64,000 bases of DNA from an uncultured Sediminibacterium sp. (GCA_937911175.1 CALDSE010000029.1:1-64000); one strand, 5' to 3'; shown: positions 45,686 to 55,671, counted from the first letter of the stretch. Notes: a model not told the origin generated them from the sequence alone. Translations and numbers: made by a program.

Positions 45686-47146
45686 ATGTCCAAGAGAAAA
45701 TCAGATAACACAAGAAGGGATTTTATTAAAAATTCTGCGCTTGCATTAGGAGGCTTTTACATTCTACCTAGACACGTATTAGGTGGCAAAGGATTTACCG
45801 CACCAAGTGATAAATTACAAGTAGCTGGTATCGGTGCCGGCGGAAAAGGAGAAAGTGATTTATTTGCTTTCTATAATAGTGGTAAAGCAGATATTGCTTT
45901 TTTATGTGATGTCGATGATAGACAAGCTGTAAAAAGTCGTGAAAGATATCCAAAAGCAAAATACTATAAAGACTACAGAGAAATGTTAGATAAAGAACAT
46001 ATGCATATTGATGCTTGTTCTGTTTCTACACCCGATCATATGCACGGTGTGCAAGCTATGGCCGCAATGCAATTAGGCAAGCATGTCTATGTTCAAAAGC
46101 CAATGGCACATGATATTTATGAAGCGCGTATTATGACCAAGGCAGCAAACGATTATAAAGTAGTTACTCAAATGGGTAATCAAGGTGCTTCTGGAGATGG
46201 CGTGCGCATGTTACAAGACTGGCATACTGCTGGATTAATTGGTGATGTGCATACTATTTATTGTTACACGGATAGACCGGTTTGGCCTCAAGGCGTGAAC
46301 CGTCCTGTATTAACTACTCCAAGCACCATTCCTACTGAATTAGATTTTGATTTATGGTTAGGCACGGCTCCTCAAAAAGATTATTTCGAAGGTTTACTTC
46401 CATTTAACTGGAGAGGCTGGTGGGATTACGGAACCGGCGCTTTAGGTGATATGGCTTGTCATATCATGGCTCCTGCATTTGCAGTCTGTGGTTTAGGTTA
46501 TCCTATTGCTGCAGAATGTAGTGTTGGAACTCGTTATACTGCACCTTGGCAAAAATTATATGCACCAGATTCTGGTCCAATGAGTTCTCATATTACTTTA
46601 ACTTTCCAAGGACAGAACGGAAAGCCAAATATAAAATTACATTGGATGGATGGTGGTATTCAACCAGAACGTCCAGCTGAATTAGGCCCTAATGAAATGA
46701 TGGGTGACGGTGGTAACGGCGTTATTTTTGAAGGAACAAAAGGGAAGATGATGGCAGGTACTTATGGAGTTAATCCACAATTATTACCTACCAACTTAAC
46801 TAAAACTACTTCAGTACCAAAAACTATAGATAGAGTGAAAGGTGGAGAAGGCGGACACTACGCAGTATGGGTAGAAGCTTGTCTTGCTGGTTTTGGTAGT
46901 AAAGAAGCGAAGGCTTTAAGTTCTAATTTTGATATTGCAGGTCCTTTAACAGAGTCTGTATTAATGGGTAATTTAGCCATCAGAAGTTATGATATCAAAT
47001 CCACTAATAAGGCTGGAAGGGCTACTTATCCAGGTAGAAACATTCAATTAATATGGGATGGTCCAAATATGAAGATCACCAATTTCGAGGAAGCGAATCA
47101 ATATGTAAAAAGAACATATCGCGATGGTTGGAGTTTGGGTGTTTAA
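45686..47146 (+). CDS. Gfo/Idh/MocA-family oxidoreductase with Tat signal
   Basis: NAD(P)-dependent sugar/inositol-type dehydrogenase. A twin-arginine signal (Arg10-Arg11, TRRDFIKNSALALGG) implies export of the folded protein, an unusual place for a Gfo/Idh enzyme but common in Bacteroidota. The Rossmann domain runs from about 45 to 170 (LQVAGIGAGGKG, ADIAFLCDVDDRQ, STPDHMHGVQAMAAM, GKHVYVQKPMAHDIYEAR). 486 residues. A terminator follows. Confidence 0.88.
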   Translation: MSKRKSDNTRRDFIKNSALALGGFYILPRHVLGGKGFTAPSDKLQVAGIGAGGKGESDLFAFYNSGKADIAFLCDVDDRQAVKSRERYPKAKYYKDYREMLDKEHMHIDACSVSTPDHMHGVQAMAAMQLGKHVYVQKPMAHDIYEARIMTKAANDYKVVTQMGNQGASGDGVRMLQDWHTAGLIGDVHTIYCYTDRPVWPQGVNRPVLTTPSTIPTELDFDLWLGTAPQKDYFEGLLPFNWRGWWDYGTGALGDMACHIMAPAFAVCGLGYPIAAECSVGTRYTAPWQKLYAPDSGPMSSHITLTFQGQNGKPNIKLHWMDGGIQPERPAELGPNEMMGDGGNGVIFEGTKGKMMAGTYGVNPQLLPTNLTKTTSVPKTIDRVKGGEGGHYAVWVEACLAGFGSKEAKALSSNFDIAGPLTESVLMGNLAIRSYDIKSTNKAGRATYPGRNIQLIWDGPNMKITNFEEANQYVKRTYRDGWSLGV

Positions 47147-47171
47147 TATTGAATTACACTACTCATTATAT

Positions 47172-47206
47172 ATCTCGGTTGCCTTTGGTAACCGAGATTT
47201 TTTTTA
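47172..47206 (+). terminator. Intrinsic terminator after Gfo/Idh oxidoreductase
   Basis: ATCTCGGTT (47172-47180) pairs with AACCGAGAT (47190-47198), followed by T-run. Confidence 0.9.
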
Positions 47207-47276
47207 CCATCAAGGTTTTATATAAATATATTTAGATAGTTAAAGTGCTACCTTTATAAGATAATAATACTATATC

Positions 47277-48443
47277 ATGGAAAATTTACAAGAGCAGTTT
47301 TTATTAAATCCAGACATTACTTTTTTAAACTTTGGATCCTTTGGCGCCACACCCAAACCTATTTTTGATGCTTATCAAAAATGGCAAAGAGTTTTAGAAG
47401 CAGAACCTGTTCAATTCATTGTATTTGATGGTGTAAATTATTTAGCCAATTCAAGAGCTGCACTAGCTAAGTTTATAGGATGCCCCGATAAAGATGATTT
47501 AGTGATGGTAACCAACCCCTCATTTGCTATTAATTTAATTGCCAAGAATTTTCCTTTAAACGAAGGCGATGAAATTTTAGCTACCGATATAGAATACGGT
47601 GCCTGTGATCGTACCTGGGATTTTTATTGCAAAAAAAATAAAGCTACTTATAGAAGACAAAAAATAAATTTACCTATTACAAGCAAAGAAAAATTTATTG
47701 AAGATTTTTTTGAAGGACTAAGACCTAGCACCAAGGCCATATTTATAAGTCATATAACCAGTGCGACTGCCTTAATATTCCCTGTGAAAGAAATTTGCGA
47801 AATAGCAAAATCTAAAGGACTCATCACCATCGTTGATGGCGCCCATGTACCTGCACATATTCCTTTTAACTTAAGTGAAATTAAAGCCGATTTTTATACA
47901 GGGGCTTGTCATAAATGGATGATGGCAGCTAAGGGTTGTAGCTTTTTATATGCGCACAAATCGGTTCAGCCTTTATGTGATCCGCTTATTGTTAGTTGGG
48001 GTTATAAAGCCTTAAAACCATCTCATTCTAATTTTTTAGACTACCATCAAATGATTGGCACACGCGACTTTTCAGCTTTTTTAACAGTGGAAGCGAGTCT
48101 TGAATTTATGGAGAAAAATAATTGGAAGGAAGTTTCTACAAAATGTCATGCTATCGTGCTTGCCAATGCTGAACGTTTTTATAGTTTACTAGGCACAAAA
48201 CCAATTAGCCCCTTAACCAGCGAATGGATTGGCCAAATGATAAGTATTCCAATAAATACAAAAGAGCCGGAAGTATTACAAAGAAAATTATTCATCGACT
48301 ACAAAATTGAAATACCTATCATGCGTCAAGAAAATGATGTATATATGCGTTATTCCATTAATGGATTTAATTCAGTTGCCGATTTAGATACATTGTATAA
48401 TGCACTAGAAGCTATTAAAAAAGAAGGGGTGCTTATAAACTAA
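47277..48443 (+). CDS. Class-V aminotransferase-fold PLP enzyme
   Basis: A 388-residue fold-type-I PLP enzyme (isopenicillin-N-epimerase/cysteine-desulfurase-like). It starts FLLNPDITFLNFGSFGATPKPIF, with the GDEILATDIEYGACDRTW and VDGAHVPAHIPF (Asp) strands and the cofactor lysine in GACHKWMMAAKG. Members are desulfurases, epimerases or kynureninase-like enzymes. No single activity can be chosen. It is in its own unit between the Gfo/Idh gene's terminator and the convergent FAD/Fe-S gene. Confidence 0.85.
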   Translation: MENLQEQFLLNPDITFLNFGSFGATPKPIFDAYQKWQRVLEAEPVQFIVFDGVNYLANSRAALAKFIGCPDKDDLVMVTNPSFAINLIAKNFPLNEGDEILATDIEYGACDRTWDFYCKKNKATYRRQKINLPITSKEKFIEDFFEGLRPSTKAIFISHITSATALIFPVKEICEIAKSKGLITIVDGAHVPAHIPFNLSEIKADFYTGACHKWMMAAKGCSFLYAHKSVQPLCDPLIVSWGYKALKPSHSNFLDYHQMIGTRDFSAFLTVEASLEFMEKNNWKEVSTKCHAIVLANAERFYSLLGTKPISPLTSEWIGQMISIPINTKEPEVLQRKLFIDYKIEIPIMRQENDVYMRYSINGFNSVADLDTLYNALEAIKKEGVLIN

Positions 48444-48504
48444 GCTAATTCAGCAGCGTCTTAAATAGTAAAAATAGGTTTAGTGTAAACTCAATTAACT
48501 AAAA

Positions 48505-51417
48505 TTATACTAAAGCAGCGTGTAGAATTTCTACTGTGTGTAATGCTTTTTCGCCCGTGCCATCTTTAATTTGATGGCGACAGCTAGTACCAGGTGCTGC
48601 AATGCTACAATTATTTTTATTCGCTCGTATTTTAGGAAACAAGACCAACTCTCCAATATTCATAGAAACTTCATAATGTTCTTTTTCATAACCAAAAGAG
48701 CCGGCCATGCCGCAACAACCTGAAGCAATGGTTTCTACTTTATAGTTAGCAGGAAATGAAAGCACTTTTACAGAATCTGCTAATGAACTCACTGCTTTTT
48801 GTTGACAATGTCCATGTAGTAAAATAGATTTTTCATTATTAGTGAAACTATCTTTGGTAATATTACCTGCTTGCATTTCAGCAGCTAAAAATTCATCAAT
48901 AAAAAAACTATGTTTGGCTAAATGTTTTGATGCTGCTTCATTTTCATCTGTGGCTAAGTCGGGATACTCATCTCTGAAAGTGAGTATGGCAGAGGGTTCT
49001 AGGCCAATAAGAGGGCTAGCCTCGTTTACCAAATGACTTAATAGCTTAATATTTTTATTTGCAATAATTTTAGCCTTTCTTACTAAACCCTTCGATAACC
49101 AAGTTCTACCACTTTCTTCGTGAGTAGGAATAATAAGTTCATAGCCCAAGGCGCTTAATAATTGAATGGCTTTAATACCAATAGGCGCATCATTGTAATT
49201 CGTGAATTCATCGCAAAATAAATACACTGTTTTTATAGGATTAGGAGGGGCTAGATAATTTTTCTTATACCAATCTTCTAAAGTTTGCGTTGATATACTT
49301 GGCATAGAACGCTTCAAAGCAAAACCTGATAATAATTTAACCAAACTACCTGTGAAAATATTACCTACAAAGGCATTGTATAAACGCGGCGCCATGGACC
49401 CTAGTTTTGCAGCGGCCGTAAAATTGGCAATTAATCTAGCTCTGAAAGGAACACCGTTGGCATCATAATAATGCTGTAAGAATTCTGCTTTTAATTTTGC
49501 CATATCCACATTCGAAGGACATTCGCTTTTACAGGCCTTGCAACTTAAACACAGACTCATTACTTCATAAATTTCTTTATGGTCATATCTATTTTGTTTA
49601 TCGGAATGTGTTAAAAACTCGCGCAGTATATTGGCACGGGCGCGCGTGGTATCTTTTTCATCTCTAGTGGCCATAAAAGATGGACACATAGTGCCTCCTG
49701 ACAAATGCGTTTTTCTACAATCTCCCGAACCATTGCACTGTTCGGCATGTTGTAAAATATCTTGTTTATGAAAACGAAATATAGTTTTAAACTCCGGTGT
49801 TAACTGGCCTGGCTCATACCTCAGCATTGTATTCATCGAAGGCGTATCTACAATTTTATTGGGATTAAATATATTTTGAGGGTCCCAAGTATTTTTTACT
49901 TGTTTTAATAAAGCATAATTTTTCTCCCCTACCATTTGCTTAATAAATTCACCGCGCAAACGTCCATCTCCATGCTCCCCACTTAAAGAACCATCGTATT
50001 TTTTTACAAGCGTAGCTACTTCTTCTGCAATAGTTCTAAATAGCTGGTTCCCTTCTTTAGTTTTTAAATTAATAATAGGGCGCAAATGAATTTCTCCTGA
50101 ACCCGCATGGGCATAGTGCACTGAATAGAGTCCATGCTTTTTTAATATCTCATTAAAGTCGCGTATATAATTTGGTAAGTCTTCTACATCCACAGCAGTG
50201 TCTTCAATAACAGGCACTGCTTTTTCATCACCAGGTAAATTACTCAATAAGCCTAGGCCTGCTTTTCTTAAAGCCCATATTTTTTTAGCATCAGCACCAT
50301 ATAAAACAGGAAAATGATAACCCAAGCCTGCAGCGCGCATATCGGCCTCCACTTTACTAGTGAGCTCTAAAATTTCTTCCCTAGTTTCTTTTGCAAATTC
50401 TATTACTAAAATAGCGCCAGGGTCGCCTTGTACAAAAAATCTATTCTTAGCTTGCTCTGTATTTTCTTTAGTACACTCTAATATATAATGGTCAATCAAT
50501 TCACTCGCACTAGGCTTGTATTTTAATCCAATTAAATTCGCATGCAGCGATTCATCAATACTATTAAAATGTACACATAATAAACCTACTTCTTTCGGCG
50601 GTGCTGGAACGACATTTAATTTTATCTCTGTCATAAAAGCCAAAGTACCTTCCGAGCCTGCTATTAAATTACAAAAATTAAAATCAGGACCTCCTGCATT
50701 AAAGGGGTCTGCGTCTACCAAAATATCAATGGCATAACCCGTATTTCTTCTTAGCACCGATTTTTTGGGAAACTCTTTTTTAATTTCTAACTGATTATCG
50801 TAGTTGCTAAGTATACTTCGAACCGATTTATAGATACTGCCTTCCAATGTATTTAATTCACATTTTGAGTGAAATTCATCGGTAGATAAATTAGAAAAAA
50901 TGGCTTCAGATCCATCGCTTAAAAAAGCTTTCACTTCTATTAAATGTTCTCTGGTACTTCTATATACAACTGAATTGGATCCACAAGAATTATTACCTAC
51001 CATTCCGCCTATCATGGCTCTATTCGCAGTAGAGGTTTCTGGACCAAAAAATAAACCATGGGGTTGTAAAAATAAATTCAATTCATCACGAATCACACCG
51101 GGCTGCACGCGCACCCAGCCCTCTTCTTTATTGAGTTCAATAATTTGATTGAAATGTTTAGAGACATCTACAATAATACCGTTTCCTACCACCTGCCCTG
51201 CCAACGAAGTGCCGGCCGTTCTAGGAATTAAAGAAGTTTGATGCGTGGATGCAAAACGAATAAGCTTAGAAATATCCTCCTTAGTTTTAGGAATGGCCAC
51301 CGCAAGAGGAAGCTCTCTATAACTAGAGGCGTCCGTTGCATACAAAGTCCTGATCATTTTATCGAAAAAAAGATCCCCTTCCAATTGTTTTGCAAGTTGC
51401 TTCAACTGTTCCTTCAT
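48505..51417 (-). CDS. FAD-linked oxidase fused to 4Fe-4S/CCG domains (glycolate/D-lactate dehydrogenase type)
   Basis: A 970-residue oxidoreductase. N-terminal FAD-binding type-4 domain (about 15-230: LIPRTAGTSLAGQVVGNGIIVD, GPETSTANRAMIGGMVGNN), FAD-linked oxidase C-domain (to about 540, with HAHAGSGEIHLRPI-like HYAHAGSGEIHLRP), a first cysteine cluster (CNGSGDCRKTHLSGGTMCPS), then CLSCKACKSECPSNVDM and two CCG domains (HGHCQQKAV, ASGCCGMAGSFGYEKEHYE). I start at ATG 51417; an upstream GTG at 51432 is less likely. Donor unknown (2-hydroxyacid inferred); electrons probably go to quinone. It is a single gene. Confidence 0.9.
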   Translation of the reverse strand: MKEQLKQLAKQLEGDLFFDKMIRTLYATDASSYRELPLAVAIPKTKEDISKLIRFASTHQTSLIPRTAGTSLAGQVVGNGIIVDVSKHFNQIIELNKEEGWVRVQPGVIRDELNLFLQPHGLFFGPETSTANRAMIGGMVGNNSCGSNSVVYRSTREHLIEVKAFLSDGSEAIFSNLSTDEFHSKCELNTLEGSIYKSVRSILSNYDNQLEIKKEFPKKSVLRRNTGYAIDILVDADPFNAGGPDFNFCNLIAGSEGTLAFMTEIKLNVVPAPPKEVGLLCVHFNSIDESLHANLIGLKYKPSASELIDHYILECTKENTEQAKNRFFVQGDPGAILVIEFAKETREEILELTSKVEADMRAAGLGYHFPVLYGADAKKIWALRKAGLGLLSNLPGDEKAVPVIEDTAVDVEDLPNYIRDFNEILKKHGLYSVHYAHAGSGEIHLRPIINLKTKEGNQLFRTIAEEVATLVKKYDGSLSGEHGDGRLRGEFIKQMVGEKNYALLKQVKNTWDPQNIFNPNKIVDTPSMNTMLRYEPGQLTPEFKTIFRFHKQDILQHAEQCNGSGDCRKTHLSGGTMCPSFMATRDEKDTTRARANILREFLTHSDKQNRYDHKEIYEVMSLCLSCKACKSECPSNVDMAKLKAEFLQHYYDANGVPFRARLIANFTAAAKLGSMAPRLYNAFVGNIFTGSLVKLLSGFALKRSMPSISTQTLEDWYKKNYLAPPNPIKTVYLFCDEFTNYNDAPIGIKAIQLLSALGYELIIPTHEESGRTWLSKGLVRKAKIIANKNIKLLSHLVNEASPLIGLEPSAILTFRDEYPDLATDENEAASKHLAKHSFFIDEFLAAEMQAGNITKDSFTNNEKSILLHGHCQQKAVSSLADSVKVLSFPANYKVETIASGCCGMAGSFGYEKEHYEVSMNIGELVLFPKIRANKNNCSIAAPGTSCRHQIKDGTGEKALHTVEILHAALV

Positions 51418-51496
51418 AATACTTAATTCCACTTCGCAAAAATACTAAAATAAATACTAAAGCTTAGATTAGAAACTCAATTAAACTAGCCGCCTA

Positions 51497-52351
51497 CTAC
51501 CATTCTAAGGTCTTCAAATAAGCAGCGTCGTCTTTAGCGCAATCTAATTCGGTAGTACCTGTGTAGGCCTCTTGTTCTACGATATAATATTTTATGCCTT
51601 GAGCAGCTGCCTGAGGTAATAAAGATTTATAATCAATACTGCCTTTACCAATAATGCAAGACTCAATGCCCGTTGCTGTTTTAGCTAAATCTTTTACATG
51701 CACTAATTTGAAACGGTTAGGGAATTTTTTCATATAAGCGATAGGATCTACGCCTGCAGCTACTGTCCAATACATGTCCATTTCAAAATCAACGGTATCA
51801 GGGTTGGTCGATTTCATCATTAAGTCTTGTGGTACAATGCCATCCATGGGTACAAAAGAATAATCGTGGTTATGATAAGCGAAGCGTAACCCATTTTTCT
51901 TTGTAATCTCTCCGCAAGCATTAAACTCATCAGAGAATTGTTTGTAATTATCAAGTGATTTTTGCGCTCCTTTATAGGGACATATTAAATATTTCATTCC
52001 AATCTCAGCTGCCCCTGCCGCCTTGCGTTCAAAGTCTTTAGTAACCTCACAATGAGAAGAAACCATATTCATTCCTAAATCATCTAATACTTTTTTCAAC
52101 TCCGTATTTTTCATTCCCCAAAAAATACCTTTGTCTCCTTCAAAACCTTCTAATTGCTTGTAACCAGATTTAGATAAATGTTTTAAAACACCCATCGTGT
52201 CTTTATATAAAGCTTCTTTCACTGTCCATAGTTGAATACCAAATGGATTAGATTTTCCAGCCATTGCCATTAATTTGTTACCAAAGGGCATGCTTAAAGC
52301 CGCACCTACTAATGCCGTTTGACGCAGGAAGTTTCTTCTTGAATTGTTCAT
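51497..52351 (-). CDS. Tat-exported sugar isomerase/epimerase-like TIM barrel
   Basis: Xylose-isomerase-like AP-endonuclease-2 fold, 284 residues. A twin-arginine signal (Arg5-Arg6, SRRNFLRQTALVGAAL) directs export. The barrel begins SNPFGIQLWTVKEALYKDTMGV, with metal-binding-type stretches AYHNHDYSF and DFEMDMYWTVAAGVDP, and HVKDLAKT near the end. In such families these form a divalent-metal site for a keto-sugar. An AACGATTT motif sits right before its start. It probably follows the GMC/small-subunit genes. Confidence 0.85.
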   Translation of the reverse strand: MNNSRRNFLRQTALVGAALSMPFGNKLMAMAGKSNPFGIQLWTVKEALYKDTMGVLKHLSKSGYKQLEGFEGDKGIFWGMKNTELKKVLDDLGMNMVSSHCEVTKDFERKAAGAAEIGMKYLICPYKGAQKSLDNYKQFSDEFNACGEITKKNGLRFAYHNHDYSFVPMDGIVPQDLMMKSTNPDTVDFEMDMYWTVAAGVDPIAYMKKFPNRFKLVHVKDLAKTATGIESCIIGKGSIDYKSLLPQAAAQGIKYYIVEQEAYTGTTELDCAKDDAAYLKTLEW

Positions 52352-52352
52352 A

Positions 52353-52360
52353 AAATCGTT
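52353..52360 (-). promoter_or_regulatory. AACGATTT motif before the 52351 TIM-barrel gene
   Basis: On the minus strand AACGATTT is separated by a single T from the ATG at 52351. It is the second of four shared copies. Confidence 0.35.
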
Positions 52361-52456
52361 TTAAAGTTCAGTCGTTAATAATACGAATGCAATTTTTCTA
52401 CTGCACCGTTTGAGATCCAATTTGAAAGTTCAATATAATAGATGACCTACTGCTTA

Positions 52457-53023
52457 CTAAGTAGCCCAAGCCTTATCTCCTTTCTTATAAGGTACCGTTC
52501 CTTCATATTTACCGGGTACTGCGATATAACGTAAAGCCTTGGTAGCGCCCACTTCAGAACTGAAGAATCCCCATAGGGTTAATTCTTTTAACATAGTAAA
52601 GTAATGCTTCGTCTCGTCTGGCTTTTTTGTTTTTTGAAATTCAGCCGCTTGTTTATCTAATTCAGTTAAAAAAGCAGTGCGCTCTGCTGGGCTAGCTTCC
52701 ATGAATGCTTTTCCCATCTTCGCTTTTGAGTCTTTAAATTGTAATGCTTTGATACCTTCCATAAAAGCAGTTTGGTCTTTGGCTTCATAACAGTCATTTA
52801 CAATCACTGTCATAAACTCACCTACTTTTGCTTCTTTGGCGCCAGGCGTACCTGTTGCAGGTAAAATAGTTTCAGCCACTTCATTTAAAAACGAAATATC
52901 GTCTTGTGAAAATTTTAATCCAGTCGTACCAGTTGTACAACCTGATAAAAAAGCTTCTGCACCCAAAACAGTGCCGCCCATGATAAGGGCTACTCTTGAT
53001 AAGGCTTCTCTTCTATTCATCAT
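52457..53023 (-). CDS. Gluconate-2-dehydrogenase subunit-3-like Tat protein
   Basis: Small partner of GMC flavoproteins (188 residues), known to escort the large subunit through the Tat pathway. A twin-arginine signal (MNRREALSRVALIMGG) and a following Cys (LSGC) are visible. The body matches the family: DISFLNEVAETILPATGTPGAKEAKVGEF, and LTLWGFFSSEVGATKALRYIAVPGKYEG at the end. It starts 25 bases after the GMC stop on the minus strand, so both are produced together. Confidence 0.9.
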   Translation of the reverse strand: MMNRREALSRVALIMGGTVLGAEAFLSGCTTGTTGLKFSQDDISFLNEVAETILPATGTPGAKEAKVGEFMTVIVNDCYEAKDQTAFMEGIKALQFKDSKAKMGKAFMEASPAERTAFLTELDKQAAEFQKTKKPDETKHYFTMLKELTLWGFFSSEVGATKALRYIAVPGKYEGTVPYKKGDKAWAT

Positions 53024-53048
53024 AAAATTATTTTTAAAATATTATAAA

Positions 53049-54728
53049 TTATAAGTTTCCTTTTTTCAATTCATTCACTGCAAATTCAGCTGCACGTGCT
53101 GTAAATGCCATATAAGTTAAAGAAGGGTTCACGCAAGAAGCACTTGTCATAAATGCCCCATCTGTTACAAATACATTCGGTGCATCCCAAACTTGGTTAT
53201 TGCCATTTAAAACAGATGTTTTAGGATCTCTTCCCATACGCGCAGTACCCATTTCGTGAATACCTCTTCCTGGGGTGCCGTCTCCTTCGCGTGATTTAAC
53301 ATTTTTCACCCCTGCTTTTTCTAGCATCTCTTGCGCATCTACTAAAATATCTTTGCGCATTTTTTTCTCATTGTCTTTTAATTCGCAATCAATATTCAAA
53401 ACATTTAAGCCCCACTTATCTTTTACTGTTTTGTCAAGTGTTACTTTGTTAGTGGGGTCTGGCAACATTTCACCAAAGCCGCCCATACCGATGGTCCAGC
53501 TACCTGGTTCTGTTAAGGCGTCTTTATAATCACCCCCAATGGAAAATTCTGCAACTTCTCTTTTCCAGTTTTCACGCGTACCACTTCCTTGATAACCAAA
53601 GCCACGCAGATAATCGCGTTTGTCATCACCCACATTTCTAAAACGTGGAATATAAAAACCATTGGCACGACGACCAAAAGTGTATTTGTCTTCATAACCC
53701 TCCACGGTACCGCTTGCACCAATACCTAAATGGTGATCCATTAGGTTTTTACCCAGGGCATCACTGCTACTTCCTAAACCACCTTCCCAAACATCAGTAG
53801 CAGAATTCATCAATAACCAAGTGCTATTTAAAGTAGAAGCATTCACAAAAATAATTTTTGCACTGTACTCAATTGTTTTATTTGTTTCTGCATCTAACAC
53901 CATCACACCTGTAGCGCGTTTTTTATCTTTATCGTATTTAATTTCTGTTACAATACTCCAAGGTCTTAAAGTTAAATTACCCGTTGCCATAGCTGCTGGT
54001 AAAGTAGAAGACTGTGTACTAAAGTAGCCACCGAAAGGACAACCCAACCAGCATTTATTTCTATACTGACAACCAGGTCGGCCTTCATGCGGTACTGTAA
54101 TAATGGCTGTACGTCCAATAATTAAATGACGAGACCCTTTATACACTTCTTTTAATCTTGCAGCCACATCTTTCTCTACGCAGGTTAAATCCATGGCAGG
54201 TAAAAATTGTCCGTCAGGTAAAACGGCTAAGCCATCGCGATTACCGCTAATGCCTGCAAATTTTTCTACATAATCATACCAAGGTTCAATTTCTTTATAA
54301 CGCACAGGCCAGTCAACACCATGACCATCTTTTGCATTGGCTTCAAAATCTAAATCAGACCAACGGTAAGATTGACGACCCCACATTAAAGAACGTCCAC
54401 CCACATGGTATCCTCTAAACCAATCGAAACGTTTTGTTTCAACATAAGGACTGTCTTTATCAGAACACCAATAATCTAAATTAATTTCGTTTAAAGGATA
54501 GTCTCTTTTTAAAACTGGATAGTCTTTAATCATTTCCTGCGTGCGTGTGCCACGATGCGGAAAATCCCAAGCTTCTTTATCTGCGTTTACATAATCTTTA
54601 ATGTGTTCAATGTTTCTGCCACGCTCTAAGAGTAAAACTTTTAAACCTTTTTGCGTAAGTTCTTTAGCCGCCCATCCGCCGCTAATACCCGACCCTACTA
54701 CTATTGCATCGTATTGTTGTGCTGCCAT
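53049..54728 (-). CDS. GMC oxidoreductase (FAD), glucoside-3-dehydrogenase-like
   Basis: Oxidises sugar hydroxyls, probably C3 of glycosides by analogy. The Rossmann motif is near the N-terminus (VVGSGISGGWAAKEL), the GMC C-terminus is intact (HEMGTARMGRDP, CVNPSLTYMAF), and a cysteine cluster C-x5-C-x3-C-P (Cys220/226/230, GCQYRNKCWLGCPFG) resembles the 3Fe-4S site of FAD glucose dehydrogenase alpha-subunit. No own signal peptide: the small Tat subunit downstream would carry it out. 559 residues. Confidence 0.9.
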   Translation of the reverse strand: MAAQQYDAIVVGSGISGGWAAKELTQKGLKVLLLERGRNIEHIKDYVNADKEAWDFPHRGTRTQEMIKDYPVLKRDYPLNEINLDYWCSDKDSPYVETKRFDWFRGYHVGGRSLMWGRQSYRWSDLDFEANAKDGHGVDWPVRYKEIEPWYDYVEKFAGISGNRDGLAVLPDGQFLPAMDLTCVEKDVAARLKEVYKGSRHLIIGRTAIITVPHEGRPGCQYRNKCWLGCPFGGYFSTQSSTLPAAMATGNLTLRPWSIVTEIKYDKDKKRATGVMVLDAETNKTIEYSAKIIFVNASTLNSTWLLMNSATDVWEGGLGSSSDALGKNLMDHHLGIGASGTVEGYEDKYTFGRRANGFYIPRFRNVGDDKRDYLRGFGYQGSGTRENWKREVAEFSIGGDYKDALTEPGSWTIGMGGFGEMLPDPTNKVTLDKTVKDKWGLNVLNIDCELKDNEKKMRKDILVDAQEMLEKAGVKNVKSREGDGTPGRGIHEMGTARMGRDPKTSVLNGNNQVWDAPNVFVTDGAFMTSASCVNPSLTYMAFTARAAEFAVNELKKGNL

Positions 54729-54777
54729 ATTTTAGGTTTTATTTTATTATAATTATTTTAAGTCTTATTTTATATGA

Positions 54778-55671
54778 TTAAACATCGCAAATTTTAATAG
54801 CGGCTGCTAATGAAGCCATCGGATCTTTGTCTGCAGGAATAAATTCTTGTGCTACATAACCCTTGAATCCAGTTTGTAAAATGGCGCGCATAATAGCAGG
54901 ATAATATAACTCTTGTCTTTCATCAATTTCATTTCTACCTGGCACACCCCCTGTATGGTAGTGGCCATAGTATTGATGATTGGTTTGTATAGAATGAATA
55001 ATATCTCCTTCATCAATTTGCATATGATAAATATCGAATAGCAATTTAAAATTAGCAGAACCTAAACGCTTACACAATTCAACGCCCCAAGAAGAACGAT
55101 CACACATGTAGTCCTTGTGGTCTACTCTTGAGTTTAATAATTCCATTTGAATCATGACCCCTCTTTTTTCTGCAATAGCCATAATTTTTTTCAAACCAGT
55201 AACACAGTTATTCAATCCTGTTTCATCATCCATGCCTTTTCTATTTCCAGAAAAACAAATCAAGTTTGTATAACCTGCATCTGCTACATAATGAATATGT
55301 TCTATATAATTTTTTACTAATTTATCGTGGTATTGTACAGTATTAAAACCTTCTGTTAAACTAATTTCTGCGCCATTACACATGGTAGAAATTAAATTAT
55401 TTTCTTTTAAAATTTTCCATTCAGAAGGGCCTACTAAGTCCATGCCCACCATACCTAATTGCTTAAAATTTTTTGCTAGTGTGGTTGTTGGAATGCTGTC
55501 ATAACACCACCTGCAGGCGGAATGTTGAATGTTGCCTTTCAGTGGCTCTGTTATTGTATTATTTTTCACGGCTGCTAAAATAGTAGAGGGTACCACAGCA
55601 CCTGTAGCGATTGCTGCAGACCCTGTTAAAACTTGTTTGATAAGATTGCGTCTATTGACATTGGTTGACAT
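54778..55671 (-). CDS. Tat-exported hydroxypyruvate-isomerase-like TIM barrel
   Basis: A 297-residue xylose-isomerase-like barrel with twin-arginine signal (Arg7-Arg8, NRRNLIKQVLTGSAAIATG). Features of the Hyi-like branch: IQHSACRWCYDSIPTTTL, IQMELLNSRVDHKDYM, LLFDIYHMQIDEGDIIHSI, HYHTGGVPGRNEI and YVAQEFIPADKDP. Metal-binding and Glu residues appear in place. The true substrate is probably a keto-sugar rather than hydroxypyruvate, which is inference. It is divergent from the 55846 gene and precedes the GMC gene by 49 bases. Confidence 0.87.
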   Translation of the reverse strand: MSTNVNRRNLIKQVLTGSAAIATGAVVPSTILAAVKNNTITEPLKGNIQHSACRWCYDSIPTTTLAKNFKQLGMVGMDLVGPSEWKILKENNLISTMCNGAEISLTEGFNTVQYHDKLVKNYIEHIHYVADAGYTNLICFSGNRKGMDDETGLNNCVTGLKKIMAIAEKRGVMIQMELLNSRVDHKDYMCDRSSWGVELCKRLGSANFKLLFDIYHMQIDEGDIIHSIQTNHQYYGHYHTGGVPGRNEIDERQELYYPAIMRAILQTGFKGYVAQEFIPADKDPMASLAAAIKICDV

